NCBI RefSeq assembly: GCF_025698545.1
Contig: NC_068569.1
Span: 14,508,001-14,572,000, forward strand
Direction: 5' to 3'
From: Gossypium raimondii
Lineage: Eukaryota; Streptophyta; Magnoliopsida; Malvales; Malvaceae
DNA: 64,000 nucleotides
How positions within the stretch are numbered: position 1 is the first letter of the stretch; each line of letters opens with the position of its first letter. The translations under genes and the position numbers were made by a program. The notes below the pieces were generated by a model. The model did no database searches. It saw only the letters and a list, made by a program, of their open reading frames with translations, and had not been told where the DNA came from. Of this stretch, positions 12,187 through 24,590 are shown piece after piece.

Positions 12187-13355
12187 CGTTTCGCTCTCGT
12201 CTTTCTTTATCGCTGATCACTTGCTACACTTCTTCGCTAAATCCTAGTGCTGGATCAAATTTGGCTTTGTTGCTCGGATTAGTAGCAGATTGAAAAGAAA
12301 AACCTACACCTGTCACTGATTTACGATATTAACTTAAAATTTTTATTAAAGGATGATTAAATTATTTAAAAGTTTTTATTTAAGCCATTAAATTTTAGTT
12401 ATATCTATCATTTTATAATTTTTAAAATTAAATTACCAAAATATAAATTTACTAATAATTTAATAATAGTAGAGGTAGATTACCCTTAAAAAATACTTCC
12501 CAAAATTTAGTTTTTACACAAACTTAAATGACAATCAAAATATTAAAGCCAAACTCAATAGTCGTTGAGTCGAGATTCTAAGTCGAATTTATCAGTCAAA
12601 ATTCTCTTTCATTATATCTCAATAGTGAGAACTTTATACTAAACTCGACATTACTCTCACAAAAAAATAAAAAAATGTATTTTGAAACACAAATACCTTA
12701 AATTTGACTAATAATTTGAAAGGGTTTTTTTTCTTTTTTAAGGTTCATTTCAGAGGAAAAGGATAGGTTTGTAAAGTCTGAAGTTTGGCAAATGGTACCA
12801 ACAAACATCAACCTTCAAATGTTGTGTCCTGCCTCGTCAAATTATACAGCCAGATTGGAGTCTGCTGATTTGCTCTTATGATTCACATTTTGGTTCTCGT
12901 CCCGTCCTCTGTTTGATCCCCGCAAGTCCTTAAATTGTGTCATTTAAATATCAATAAATCAGAGCATATATTTGTTATTGGCTTTTATATTTGATTCGAT
13001 TTCCTACTGTCTACAGGTTTCAATAACTTTTGGTCACAGAGAAACTCAAAGCAGATGTTTGAAGGAGTGAAGACTCTGCAGCAAACAATTTTTATAGCTT
13101 CTCATAACTGTTGATGAATGAAGAGAAGCAGCAAATTTCATATTCAGCAAATCCTTTTCTTTGTTTCTATGCTTTTGTTTAACAAGAAAATATAAAAACT
13201 GAATGCTACAAATATTTGAGCATGTCCTATTCATATTCATCAAACAAAAACATTTACCTACTAAATCCAAAGCATAATCATAATCCATTAAAAAGAATGG
13301 AAGCCCAAATTTCTTTAAAAAAACCAAATCCTAATAGAAATCCAGTTTTCAATTT
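12187..13355. other. Intergenic, SmD3 promoter side
   Basis: AT-rich DNA between the SmD3 copy and the next minus-strand gene. No coding exon or transposon end is supported. The right-hand part should include the 3' untranslated region of the gene ending at 13356. Confidence 0.5.
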
Positions 13356-14108
13356 TCAGACCCTTCTACCAACTCGTCTAGTCGTAGTTTTGCTTGCAGT
13401 GCCTGTCACAGACATAGACGAGTTGTAATTATTGACAGCAAGGGGAGGCTTCTTATACTTATTCTCATTAGCCTTGCTCATGCTTCGGAGCAGATACCTG
13501 GGAGTCTGACTCTCATTCCTCTCCACGGAATAAGCAGCAGACACCGATTTCCTAAAGCTCTCCAGCTTCTTCGACTCTCTTTTCTTTGATGATTCAATGT
13601 TTACACCAAGTCCATGATGGTGCCCACTCTTTGACTCCGTCCCAGTTTCGCCTTTCCTTCTCTTAAGCCTCTCGTTTCTCCTCGCCGAGTACTCCTCGTA
13701 GAACCTGCCTCTCTCAAACAGACTAGTCGACTTGGCGCCGATACTGGTCTCACCAAAACCAGCGTTTTCCTTTTCCCCATTCCCAACTTCACATTTAACC
13801 ATCGTAGCCAAAGCCTGTAACTCGCAAGAAATGGACCGATATTCGGGTCGAATCACTGATTCTTCGCCTGTCCAAGCACGAACCGGCTTTTGGGATTTCG
13901 TCAAAGAACCTTTACAAACAAACATTTACTCCCAATTAAAAAACCAAACCAATAAAAAAAACGAAAACGAAATGAATCACGAGTTATAACCGTAGAAACC
14001 TGGCGGGGTTTGCAGGGAGGTTGAGTTGGAACGGAGGACACGACGGGGTCGTACGCGGATAGGCGATTTAGCAAGCGGAGGCTTACGATCGTATCTCATC
14101 TTAGACAT
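13356..14108 (-). CDS. Basic plant protein of unknown function, 220 residues
   Basis: Two exons on the minus strand, 14000-14108 and 13356-13909, join in frame (donor CCAG|GTTTC, acceptor GTAAAG|GTTC). I chose the ATG at 14108 (MSKMRYDRKPP); the ATG at 14099 is equally possible and would remove three residues. The protein is strongly basic. The N-terminus carries SPIRVRPRRVLRSNS, and the C-terminal half has LFERGRFYEEYSARRNERL, then TPRYLLRSMSK and a terminal RRVGRRV. The Arg/Lys runs look like nuclear-localisation signals. I believe this matches a small uncharacterised family conserved in dicots, but I recognise no domain and assign no function. The reading frame is long for such AT-rich DNA and GC-richer than its flanks, which supports it being real. 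Confidence 0.8.
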
Positions 14109-16854
14109 GTTGTCTAATTTTCCCCTCTTACAGAGAAACTGCGGAGTTTCAAACAGAATATTAACGAAGCTTGCTTGTCGAGAAAGATTGAGAGAGCAGA
14201 AGGTATGTTTGAATCGTCGAGACTGTTTCAACTTTTTGTGGCGTTGGCTTTGGTTACTTTTCTTGGGTGTTGTTATTTTTATTACTTTTTTGATTCAGTA
14301 TGTCGGCTGTTTTTTTGCGAGACAGTGAAGTAAGGTTTAAAATTTGAAATTGGAAATGAGAGATGAGGGAGCGTTTCAAACGGTCATGTCCTTCGATTTT
14401 TGACTGTTTACAATATATTCAGATTTAAATGGTAGGTTTGGTAAGAGATGGTGATGGACAGTGGATACTTACCATAAAAGGCCTTGCTTGAAAACTAAGC
14501 CACTAATTAAAGGCCCAATAGCCCGCATCCCAAGTACACAGGTAAGCGGTCTAGATCGAGACTAAAGGGATGCAAAATAGGAGAAGTGATTAGAAAGGTT
14601 AATCGAATCGAATTAGTATTAATTAAATTAATTAATTTTTTAATTTTTTAATTATTAATTAAATCGAAATTTTTAAAAAAAATTTAACTGAACCAAAATA
14701 TTTCAGTTAATTAAGTTGGTTAACCGAAATTTATATTTTTTATATTTTTGGTCAAAATAAGTATAGAACATATCAAAAATTTTGATAATGTTCATTTGAC
14801 GAAATTAAAACTACATATAATTTGTATAATTAATTATTAAGTTCGGTTAATTATCCGAATTTGAACCAAATTAACCAATAATCGAACTTTGAAAAAAATC
14901 ATTAATCGAATTTTGACCAAATTAGATCTGTTAATCGATCGATTAACACAATTAGACTGATTCGGTCGATTAATTCAGTTTTAACCGAAATTTGAACACC
15001 CCTAGCTTATAATGACTACAGGTAATCGGTTTTAGTCATAATTTTAGTTGAGTTTCAATTTTATTTTTCCATTATTATTTAAAGTGCAAACTACACAGGG
15101 TGGAGATGAGTCAATTAGTAGTAAGGTTTTTTTTGTGATTTAATTATAAAAAATTTGTAAAATAGTTATTCAATTATTTGATTTTGTTTTTCTAATAACC
15201 AATTGGTTAGTGAGAATAAGACTTGGCAGCTTTTAAAATTGGCATACTAGTAATTTTGTAATTTTAATCCTCAACATTTATGTTTTGTGTCAATTTAGTA
15301 TAAATTCCAAAAGATTAAACCTCAACATTTAGACGTATGTAATTTAGTTTTTCTTTTCAATTTTACTTTCTTTTTTTTACCTAAAATTAAAAAATAAATT
15401 TATTAGTTAAATTTAATAGAGAAAATATACTAAATCAATTATTCATCTTGGTTCAATTTACAATTTACAAGTTAAAATTAATAATTATCTCAAACAAATC
15501 GAGTGGCTTTAATCTTTTAGGAAATAAAATAAAAATAAAATACTCGTATTTAAATTAGTGGGCGAAACTTTAAAATAGTAATGGACAAACCACAGGGTAA
15601 AATTCGAATTAGTTTAATTATTATTTTTATATTTGATTTGATTTCTAAAAAAATTAGAATACTTGGTAAATATATTTTTCAAAATGAATCCGTACTAGAC
15701 TGGTTTCATCCCAATCCATATCGACCAAACGCAACAGCTAAATAAGGACATTTCAAACAAGTGGCCTACATAGAAATAATTGGGGGCATTGTTTTTTCCA
15801 TGTAGAAGATTCAGAAAAAGAAAAGTAGGCCACAAGAAGCATTTCACTTTGACAAAATGCAACATCTAGATAAGGAATGCACGTGTAGAAATAAAGTGGG
15901 GCGTATTTTTTTCCATGTAAGGAGCCCACGTCCTAAAAACAAACAATAGGAATTGTAGCAACAACAATCGAGTGAGGTGAGTAGATTCACAGCTTCATAT
16001 GCATTTTCCAAATGCGCTAATTCAATTGTTAGTAGGGATCACGTGCGGTGAATATTATGTCACATGATAATGATCGTTTCAGAGATGATAACAAGAGATA
16101 TGGTGGAGGAAACACAAAATAATATATTCCTATAAAGAGATGCTTGGCTTGACATGTTGCATGAATATAGCACAAGTTCTTTGAGATTCGGACGGCAAAT
16201 CTTCCATAAAACAACTAGTAAGTCCCCAAAACAAAAGCTTGGTGGTATGCTTAATTAATCAATTAATTAAAGGGTCTGAATAACAGCTCGCACTAGTGTT
16301 AGAGTCCAAGTAAGCAGAAACCTCGGTATCATTTACATTTCCCATCAAACTTGTCCACATTGTTAGTATTTTTTTTTAATCAAAATTTTCTAAGTTGACA
16401 TGTTGATTAGACTCTTCATATAGCGCTACATATGAGTAACAAAAAATAAATATGTTAAATTACAAAATTTTAACAAAAATTATAAACAACAATAATGGTT
16501 CAACCGGAATTTTAAATCTAAAAAATAGGAGGATATTGTGGATAAGTAGAGGGAGTAATATCATAATTTAACCTTTTCAATGTTATCAATAAACCAAAGA
16601 AATAAGACTAGAGACGATGATAACAAGGACGATGACGTGGAGACTAGAGGATCAATTTGGTGGTAGCTTTAGTCTCTTTATTTGACAAATCCGACTTCTT
16701 CTATATGTCATCCAATCTTAGAAGGAACAGCATCTAATGTTAAAAGGATTCGCCTCTGCTCTAAAATTACAGTAAACGACAGCAGAGGAATCTTTGTAAA
16801 TGAGTGCTTGGTGATGATCTCACTCTAGACATTTCAGCTTCACCTTTGCATATA
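14109..16854. other. Long AT-rich intergenic stretch with TTAACCGAA-type repeats
   Basis: From about 14590 to 15005 the sequence is dense in short motifs of the TTAACCGAA/TTCGGTTAA kind on both strands and closes with GAACACCCCT, a dispersed low-complexity repeat. The remainder is AT-rich without supported exons. Near 15700-15990 two similar segments (ACATCTAGATAAGGA.. and ..CAACAGCTAAATAAGGACA, each followed by TTTTTTCCATGTA) form a diverged direct repeat about 120 bases apart. The right end should hold the BAHD promoter. Confidence 0.5.
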
Positions 16855-16872
16855 CATATATATATATATATA
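16855..16872 (+). promoter_or_regulatory. TA repeat / likely TATA box of the BAHD gene
   Basis: A run of alternating TA lies about 65-80 bases before the start codon at 16935, a suitable place for a TATA box with a short leader. It is also a microsatellite, so promoter use is inferred from position alone. Confidence 0.5.
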
Positions 16873-16934
16873 GGTTGAAGCTATTAGTCTTGCTCAAAAA
16901 CTAAGTGGATTTAGTTAAGACAAAAATACTGAAA

Positions 16935-18299
16935 ATGGAAGTGGAAATCATTTCTACGCAACTCGTAAAACCATCTTCTCCAACACCTCCACACCTTAAA
17001 ATCTTCAAACTTTCGCTTTTGGACCATCTTATTCCAGATCCATATGCTCCTATCATCCTGTTTTACCCTATGGATTATGGCTCCACTAGCCATCTCGAGA
17101 TGGATCCCAACAGATTCGAGCTGCTGAAGAAATCTTTATCCAACACCTTAACACGCTTTTACCCTCTTGCAGGAAGGATGAAAGATGATTTGTCCATCAC
17201 GTGCGACGACCAAGGAGCTTATTTCGTTGAAGCTCGAGTGAACTGTCATCTCCACGAGTTCCTCAATCGACCCGACCTCCTCTTATTGCCTAAATTCCTT
17301 CCCCGCGACTTCAATTCGAACGAACCGGTTGCAGGAACTTGTGTGACCAATATTCAAGTGAACAAGTTCCGCTGTGGCGGTATGGCCATTGGCATATGCA
17401 TTTCACATAAGATTCTCGACGGCGCCGCCCTAAGCACCTTTCTCAAAGCGTGGACTGCAACAGCTCGTGGCTGTAAGGAAGCTATATATCCCAATTTCAT
17501 TTCTACGTCTTTGTTCCCCGCCACCGATGATTTGTGGCTTAGGGATTCATCACTGGTGATGTGGGGTTCTTTGTTCAAGAAAGGCAAGAGTGTTACTAGG
17601 AGAATCGTATTCGGTGCTTCATCAGTAGCCGCTCTCAAGGCCCAAGCTACCATCTCAGGCGTCCGATGCCCTACTCAAGTTGAGACTGTTTCAGCTTTCT
17701 TATGGAAGTGCACCATGGCCGCTTCCAAAGAAAAAAATGGTCGCCATAGCAGTAGACCTTCTTTATTGACCCACCTAGTAAATCTACGGAGAAGAATGGC
17801 GCACAACATGGAGAACTCTACGGGGAATCTCCTGTGGGTAGCATCAGCGAAAAGTAGCAAGGCTGAGAATTTGTCAGATTTGCCTGACTTGGTAAGACGG
17901 TTGAGGGAAGCAATATCAAGGGTTGATGGTGACCTTATAAAGAAACTAAGAGATAATGATCAAGGGAAATCTCTGTTTTCTAAAGCTCTTACAGAAATAG
18001 GTGATGAGGTCTCCAAAGAAGGACTGGAGCATTATGGGTTCACCAGTTGGTGTAAGTTGGGGTTTTACGAAGCTGACTTTGGATGGGGAAAACCTGTATG
18101 GGTCAGCAGTTTTGGGATGGAAAATGCAGTGTACATGAATCTCATCATTCTGGTGGACATCGGAGCTGGTGATGGCATAGAAGCATGGGTGACCTTGGAT
18201 GAACAACACATGGCAGCACTTGAACGTGACGGGGAGCTCCTCCAATTGGCTATGTTTGATCCCAGTCCTTTGATGATCAGCAACTCATTCCTGCATTAG
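16935..18299 (+). CDS. BAHD acyltransferase (vinorine synthase-like)
   Basis: Cytosolic acyl-CoA-dependent acyltransferase that esterifies or amidates plant secondary metabolites. One exon, 454 residues, typical BAHD length. The catalytic HxxxD motif is His158-Lys-Ile-Leu-Asp162 in a CISHKILDGAALSTF context. The structural DFGWG motif is at residues 381-385, followed by GKPVWVS. I start at the ATG at 16935 (MEVEIISTQLVKPSSPTP), because the opening MEVEIIS..LVKPS..TP is the standard N-terminus of the vinorine synthase/stemmadenine acetyltransferase branch; the frame is open 30 bases further up but without an ATG. All key residues are present, so it should be active. Substrate cannot be inferred; members of this branch acetylate alkaloids, terpenoids or alcohols. 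No partner biosynthetic genes lie next to it. Confidence 0.94.
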   Translation: MEVEIISTQLVKPSSPTPPHLKIFKLSLLDHLIPDPYAPIILFYPMDYGSTSHLEMDPNRFELLKKSLSNTLTRFYPLAGRMKDDLSITCDDQGAYFVEARVNCHLHEFLNRPDLLLLPKFLPRDFNSNEPVAGTCVTNIQVNKFRCGGMAIGICISHKILDGAALSTFLKAWTATARGCKEAIYPNFISTSLFPATDDLWLRDSSLVMWGSLFKKGKSVTRRIVFGASSVAALKAQATISGVRCPTQVETVSAFLWKCTMAASKEKNGRHSSRPSLLTHLVNLRRRMAHNMENSTGNLLWVASAKSSKAENLSDLPDLVRRLREAISRVDGDLIKKLRDNDQGKSLFSKALTEIGDEVSKEGLEHYGFTSWCKLGFYEADFGWGKPVWVSSFGMENAVYMNLIILVDIGAGDGIEAWVTLDEQHMAALERDGELLQLAMFDPSPLMISNSFLH

Positions 18300-18861
18300 C
18301 TTGTTCATATCGATTAGTCACTTTTATTTTTTTCTGGCAATGAAAGAAAAAGATATGCAGTAAAAACTATGGTAAATTGCAAGTGTATGTTGTGTTGCTG
18401 GTAATTAGAATTTGACCAATGTGATGAATGAGATTAGTTCATCACCGTGACCATCCAGTCCAACATCCAAAGTGGAAATGGACCGGCAAGATGAAGGTTG
18501 AGACCCCAACAATCAAGCTACGAAAGTTCAGCCCAAAAGGACACCTATGCTAGTGTTAAGACCCGTGCATCAAGGTTTGTGATTGTGATTAAGGCGCTCA
18601 TTATCGAGTTAAATTGCTCGTGATCCGATAAACATTCGAGTAATTTGTATTCTAAACATAAGATAGTAGAAAGTTTAATTTTTCTTACAACTCTATCTTA
18701 TAGATTAGTGTAAAAGTGAATTATTCAATGTACAATTAATGGGAACTCAACCTTCATTAAAACTCTATATTGTAGATAAGTTTAAATGTGAACCTTGATG
18801 TAATTTAGTTTATGCCATTAAGGGGAGCTATATTGAGGCTTTCCGTATCATTCACCATTGA
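18300..18861. other. BAHD 3' flank
   Basis: Contains the BAHD 3' untranslated region and AT-rich DNA. No exon is supported. Confidence 0.45.
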
Positions 18862-19144
18862 GTGATCAATACACAACAAATATTTAGAGTTTTTCTTACT
18901 TTCTGCTTGAATAATCAATATATGGAGTATTTAGAGTTTTTTTTTTTCTTCTACTTTTCTTGCTTTTTGCCTGTTTCGCTTAATAGCTTTTTAGTTTCAG
19001 TGCATTTATAGTTTAGTTTCAGTGCATTTATAGTTTTTCTTACTTTTTAGCTTGCTTAATCAATATATAAAGAGTATTTAGAGGTTTTTTTTTTTTATAA
19101 CCTTTTGCTTGTTTCACTTAGTAACTTTTTAGCTTCGGTGCATC
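18862..19144. repeat. Imperfect tandem repeat, about 145-base period
   Basis: The block TCAATATAT(GG/AA)..GTATTTAGAG + T-run + CTTTT(T)GC(T/C)TGTTTC(G/A)CTTA + CTTTTTAG occurs at about 18913-19000 and again at 19058-19144, with a partial earlier copy from 18862. Between them TTTCAGTGCATTTATAGTTT is itself duplicated (18995 and 19017). Confidence 0.7.
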
Positions 19145-19180
19145 CAGATTGATTTAAGCAATTTTAAGCGAATTCTTCGT

Positions 19181-19362
19181 GTAAGGCCGCATAATTATAG
19201 TTTAGGCCCGTGACACTAAGACCTATCGCTCTGCCTAAGGTTATACAATTCGCTCGATTAAAGTTTAAGATTGTGATCATGACACTAGAACGTAAAGCTC
19301 CATTGAAGGCCGCACAATTTGCTTGGTTAAAGCCCAAGCCCATGATCGTGACACTAGGACCC
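19181..19362. repeat. Three diverged ~60-base repeats ending GTGACACTA
   Basis: Segments starting at about 19181, 19235 and 19304 share an opening TAAGG/GAAGGCCGCA.AATT and a close ATGATCGTGACACTAG or near match. They form a short degenerate tandem array between the BAHD gene and the LTR stack. Confidence 0.65.
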
Positions 19363-19512
19363 ACCCACTAATGATTCTTTCTCTATAAAAAAATCAATAT
19401 ATGTAGTACTTCCTTCAACAAAAATCTATAAATCATTTAAATAACACAAAAGGATGAAAAACGCCCTTAGTAAAAAACACAATTGCCCTTAAAGAAGTAT
19501 CTTATTGATTAC

Positions 19513-19513
<1 letters not shown>

Positions 19514-19570
<57 letters not shown>
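19514..19570. repeat. (AAT)n microsatellite
   Basis: An almost perfect run of about 19 AAT trinucleotides, 48 bases before the LTR stack. Confidence 0.97.
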
Positions 19571-19854
19571 GCACTTCTGTTAACAAAAACTTTTAGTTGA
19601 TCAATTTAATTGTTAATTGTAACACCCTTAACTCATATCCGTCGCCGGAACAGAGTTACGAAAGATTACTGGAGTTTACAAATCAAATACAATTAACTCA
19701 TATCATTTACTATTCATAACAAAAGTCAGTCATATTCAAACATATTGTCCCTTTTATGGGTCCTCGAGGCCCAAAATATGCATTAGAAACAAGTCGGGAC
19801 TAAATCAAAAACTCAGAGAATTTTTCACAAAATCTCAAAATTTTTCCTAGGTGC

Positions 19855-20235
19855 AGGGGACACACACCCATATGGCCAGGCCGTGTGGCTCACACGGCCA
19901 AGAGACACGCCCGTGTCTCAAGCTGTGTGGGCATTCGAAATAGAGGCACACAACTATGTCCCAGCCCGTATCTAATTTAGGGTGCTTATTAACTTGGGTC
20001 ACACGGCCAAGCCACATGCCCGTGTGCTAGGCCGTTTGAACAATTTAATTTGCATTAATTAGGTGCAGGGGTCACACGGCCAAGCCACACGCCCGTGTGC
20101 TAGGCCGTGTGAAAATACCTAGACATTCTGTTTCTAAATTTTAAGGATGCAGGGGACACACGGCCAGATCACACACCCATGTGTTTGGCCATGTGTGACA
20201 CATGGCTGAGACATATGCTCGTGTCTCTGCCCGTG
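19855..20235. repeat. CACACGGCC..CGTGTG array in element A
   Basis: Repeated units of the form CACACGGCCAAGCCACACG, CCCGTGTGCTAGGCCGTGTG, spaced tens of bases apart. CACACG and CGTGTG are reverse complements, so each unit can form a short hairpin. Related arrays lie in B (24020-24365), D (59085-59465) and E (59700-60060). Confidence 0.85.
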
Positions 20236-21109
20236 TGGACGAAAATAGGTCATTTTCAAGGGCCATTTTTCTTACCCAACTTGTCTTTCACCTACAACAA
20301 CATTTTAACACATCCTCAAGCCAATTCCATACATTTGAATCAAGCCAAAACCAAGTCTTATGCATGATATATCATCTCATATGTTCAAGTTTACAAACTT
20401 ACTTATTTGTTCAAACACATAAACTTACCAAATTAATCAAATACACACTTATACATGTTTATGTCTAATTTACTAAATCTAACACAACCATACCAAGCAC
20501 ATACATGACAAACATGGTATATCCTCATATATAAATATACATCAAAACATGTCATCACTAGCCATCCCAATGGCTAGTTACAATTTAAAACATATATATA
20601 TGCTAACATTTGCCAAAATATCCTTTACATGCCATTATAACCAAGTTCTAGTATATTATATATACCGAAAAGCCTTAGAGATAGTGTGATATAGCTTCGA
20701 CCAGCTTCTAACTTTTACGAGCTTCCAAGTACTATAAAACAAAGGAAATAAAACCAAGTAAGCATTTAATGCTTAGTAAGTTCGTATAACGGAAATTAAC
20801 TTACCATTCATTTACATTAAAAGTAAGCATACAAAATACATTCAACAATTTGGCCAATAGCCTAAACATATAACTTCATCAAACATGTTAGTCATGTATT
20901 ACATATGTATATCAAGAAACATATATGAACTCATTGGATATCAAACTTCCATCTACATAAACTATTCAATCTTGTGATTATATATCAATTTCATGTAATT
21001 CAAGTATATACGGGTAATGGTTCACTTCAATTTCATGTGGTCTCATGTCAGAACTTGACCCGTTGAATCATTTGAAATATCGATGGATACATGGGTAGTA
21101 CACTTGAAG

Positions 21110-21535
21110 TGTACAAATCTATAGTCCGTCAATTCATATTCGGGAATACTCATACGAGTACATAAACAATAAGCTCTTTCGAGCCATAACACAGGAAGCT
21201 CATGCGAGCTATGTAACAGGAAGCTTCGGGGAGCCATTAACGGGAATCTCATACGAGCCAATATTAGAAAAGTTCAAGCGAGCCAATATCGGGAAGCTCC
21301 GAAGAGCTATTAATCGGGAAGCTCACGAAGAGCCATATATCGAGACGCTCATAAGAGCTACAGTGTGTCCACAACACATGTAGAATCACAACCAAATCAG
21401 GATGCTTTGAAGAGCTATTATCAGGAAGCTCGCAAGAACCATATAACGGGAAGCTCATGAGAGCTAATAACGGGATGCTCTTCCGAGCTATGGTGTGTCC
21501 GCAACACATGCAAGACCATAACCAATCGGGAACCT
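21110..21535. repeat. CGGGAAGCTC..GAGCC array in element A
   Basis: More than ten degenerate copies of a roughly 20-30-base unit (CGGGAAGCTCATGAGAGCTA and variants), each centred on an AGCTC..GAGCT near-palindrome. The counterparts are 23100-23285 (inverted, in B) and 60900-61345 (in E). Confidence 0.85.
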
Positions 21536-24500
21536 TATATCCATCGAATTTCACTTATTCAAACGGGACTTAATACTTATCGGGTATACTTGGATATGTG
21601 TTCAATTTTCATACATGTCAATTACACAATTTAATTCACATACACAATATTTAATTCAAAAATATAAATATACAATTTAGTTACACGAATTTGTAATAGC
21701 TTGGTGTTGAAAATAGTGGTTTGAGACCACCAAATCCGATGATTAAGCTCATAAATTTTATTATTTAGTATTTACGAGTCAAATGTGATTTTAGAAAGGT
21801 TTTGAATTAGTGATTTGTGTTTTATAAGGATTTATTAGGTTAAATGGTTTAGAAAACGAGGTATCGAGACCTCGATTCTATAAACTGAGCCGTAAATATT
21901 TTTATAAATATTTATGGAGTGTCATTAAATTAGTATTAAAGTTTCGTTAGAAAATTTTAACGTTTTGATAGTTAATTAATTAAAATGGATTGAATTGAAA
22001 AAGGTACAAAACTTACTAATTAAAAAATAATGATTAAATGGCTTAAATGGTAAATAAGGAGGACTTAAAGAGTAAATTAGCCAAGGGAGATGGCTGAGGT
22101 GGCATAAGCACAGAAAAGAAACAAAAAAAATCATATGATTTAGGGGCAAAATGATTATTTGGGGAATTAAAAAATTAAAACAAATGGTTAAGGATGATTT
22201 CTAGACATTTCATCTCTAAAATTCAGCCTAAAAACACCATTGAAGAGCTCTTAAGAAGTTGGTTTTCTATTTTGCTTCATGTAAGTTCAATTCTTGTATT
22301 TTTCTTGAATTTTTCATGTTTTTAAGACTTTTACAATTAGGTTCAATTAACTATTTCATTAGTTTTTTATTTTATTAAGAATTTTAAAGAATTACCATTG
22401 ATTAATATTGGATGTTTTTGATGAAATAACATGGATTTAGAGCTTTAATTTAGTTGTATGATGATTTTATAAAGTGATTTTGATAGATATTGATTTTAGG
22501 ACTAAATTGTGAAAAGGCTAAATATTAGAGTTTGGTATTAAATTTATATTTATCAAGGGTTGTATGATAGCCTAGAATATTTAGATAAATTTTCAATTGA
22601 GAAAAATCAGTTCATTTGATAGACTAATTAGTGAAGGGACTCAATTTCAAAAGTGGGAAAAGTTGAGGTAATTGTGTAATTTCAAAAATTAAGGGTTATA
22701 AATTGTGAAGTGAATTGGAATTGAATTATATGCTAATGAATGAGTAATTTTATATCTTAGATCAAGAGCCTGTAGATACTCGTAAAAAGGGAAAATTAGT
22801 AGAATAGTCCCTGAACTTTTGCAAATCTTACAATTTAACCCAGGTAAGTTTGTATGGTTAAAATTTAATATATAAATAGAAATATATACATATATATATA
22901 TATATATATTGAATTGATGATTGGTATTATGTATTTGTTCATGTCTATTGAGGAAAAAGAAATATTGTTAAAATTATGAAATTGAATTGAATGTTCGAAA
23001 CGAATGGAACGCGGGATATGAGTACATTCAGTAATCGATGAATTGACGGCATTGGAGGAAAATGTGGCAAATTACCTAAGTAAACCGAGGTTCAGCATTT
23101 TTTGCAAACTCTCATGTTTACTTTTTGTTTAGCTCTCACGAGCTTTTGTTTAACTCATATGAGTTTTTGTTCAGCTCTTTTGAGCTACTATTTAACCCTT
23201 ATGGGTTTCCGTTCAACTCTTATGAGCTTCCGTTCAACCCTTATGGGTTTCTGTTTAGCACTTATGTGCTTTTATTCAGCCCTCAAGCTTCTAAAAATGA
23301 TGTACTCTTATCCGTAAGACGTTCTACGAAAGAGTAAGATTTGGTAAGTGACTTATGTAATTAAAATTGAAAGATTTATTATTTATTGTTGATATTGATT
23401 TGAAAGAAGTGTGTTCATCGATTAAGGTTGTGATTGACAGGGAGATTGCATGAATAATTTACTTAAATGATTTGTTATATTAAGTTTGGTAAGATTTATG
23501 TTTAACCCATCAAACTTACTAAGCTTCATTAAGCTTACTTATGTTGTTTAATATTCTTTTAGATTAACGTGGGGTTGGGAGATCGAATCAACACATCAAG
23601 TCACACTATCTAGCTCATCCCGGTAGTTTTTTAAACGAATACTATGGTTTATATGGCATGTATAGGGTTGGATTGGTTTGTGTAAATGTTAAGAATTACA
23701 TTTTGTTTATATTTCCAATCAACTTATATATATAGTTTTATCATGCTTGATATATGTATAGATGTGGCTAATTGATGGATAGTTTTTAGGCATGATGATG
23801 AATGAGTTGGTAAAGCATGGTTGATATAGGTAATCAAATGTGTGAATTTATTGATGTGGTAGTTTAGAATGTTAGGTTATATGTGATAATATGACATTTT
23901 TAGAGCTAAGAATTGGTTGTATTGAAGGTCTTGTTATGGCCTATAAGTATGAAATTTGAGGTGTTTAGATTGAAATCAAGAATGGGTAAGAAATGTGGCC
24001 TTAAAATGGCCTAATTTCGTCCATACGGGCGTGTGTCTCATTCGTGTGTGACACACGGCCTAGCACATAGGCGTGTGGTCTGGTCGTGTGTCCCCTGCAT
24101 CCTTTAAATTGAGAAATAGAATGCCCAGGTATTTTCACACGGCCTAGCACATGGGCGTGTGGCTTGGCCGTGTGACCCTTGCACCCTAATTTCATATCAC
24201 ACAGCTTAGCACACGGGCGTATGGCTTGGCCGTGTGACCCAAGTCAGAAAGTTACAGGGGCATGGACACAGGCTAGGACATGGCCATGTGCCTTACATCG
24301 AATACCCACACGGCCTAAGACATGGGCGTGTCTCTTGCCCGTGTGGCTCACAGGGGCGTGTGTCCCCTGCACCTAAGAAGATTTTTTGAAATTTTGCGAA
24401 AAATTCTCTGAGTTTCCGGTTTAGTCTCGATTTAATTCTAACGTGTATTTTAGGCCTTGATGGCTCATACAAGGGACAATATGAATGATTTATAAATAGT

Positions 24501-24590
24501 TTCTGTTATGTATGTTAAATGATATGAGATATTTGTATTTGATCTGAAAAGTTTGGTAATGCTGCATAACCCTGTTTCGGCAACATATAA

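Noticed and set aside
14590-15005. TTAACCGAA-rich stretch considered as a MITE
   Set aside because: No matching termini or target duplication; low-complexity dispersed repeat is the safer reading.
16905-16934. Ten-codon upward extension of the BAHD frame
   Set aside because: No ATG in it (the frame opens at a GTG), and the family N-terminus begins at the ATG at 16935.
19855-20235. Regular repeats that could be taken for a CRISPR-like array
   Set aside because: Units and spacers vary in length and sequence, lie inside plant LTRs and recur in several copies of the same family; this is a eukaryotic genome.
20179-24376. Short open frames across the LTR repeat arrays
   Set aside because: They arise from stop-poor repeats, have no recognisable domain and differ between copies of the same element.
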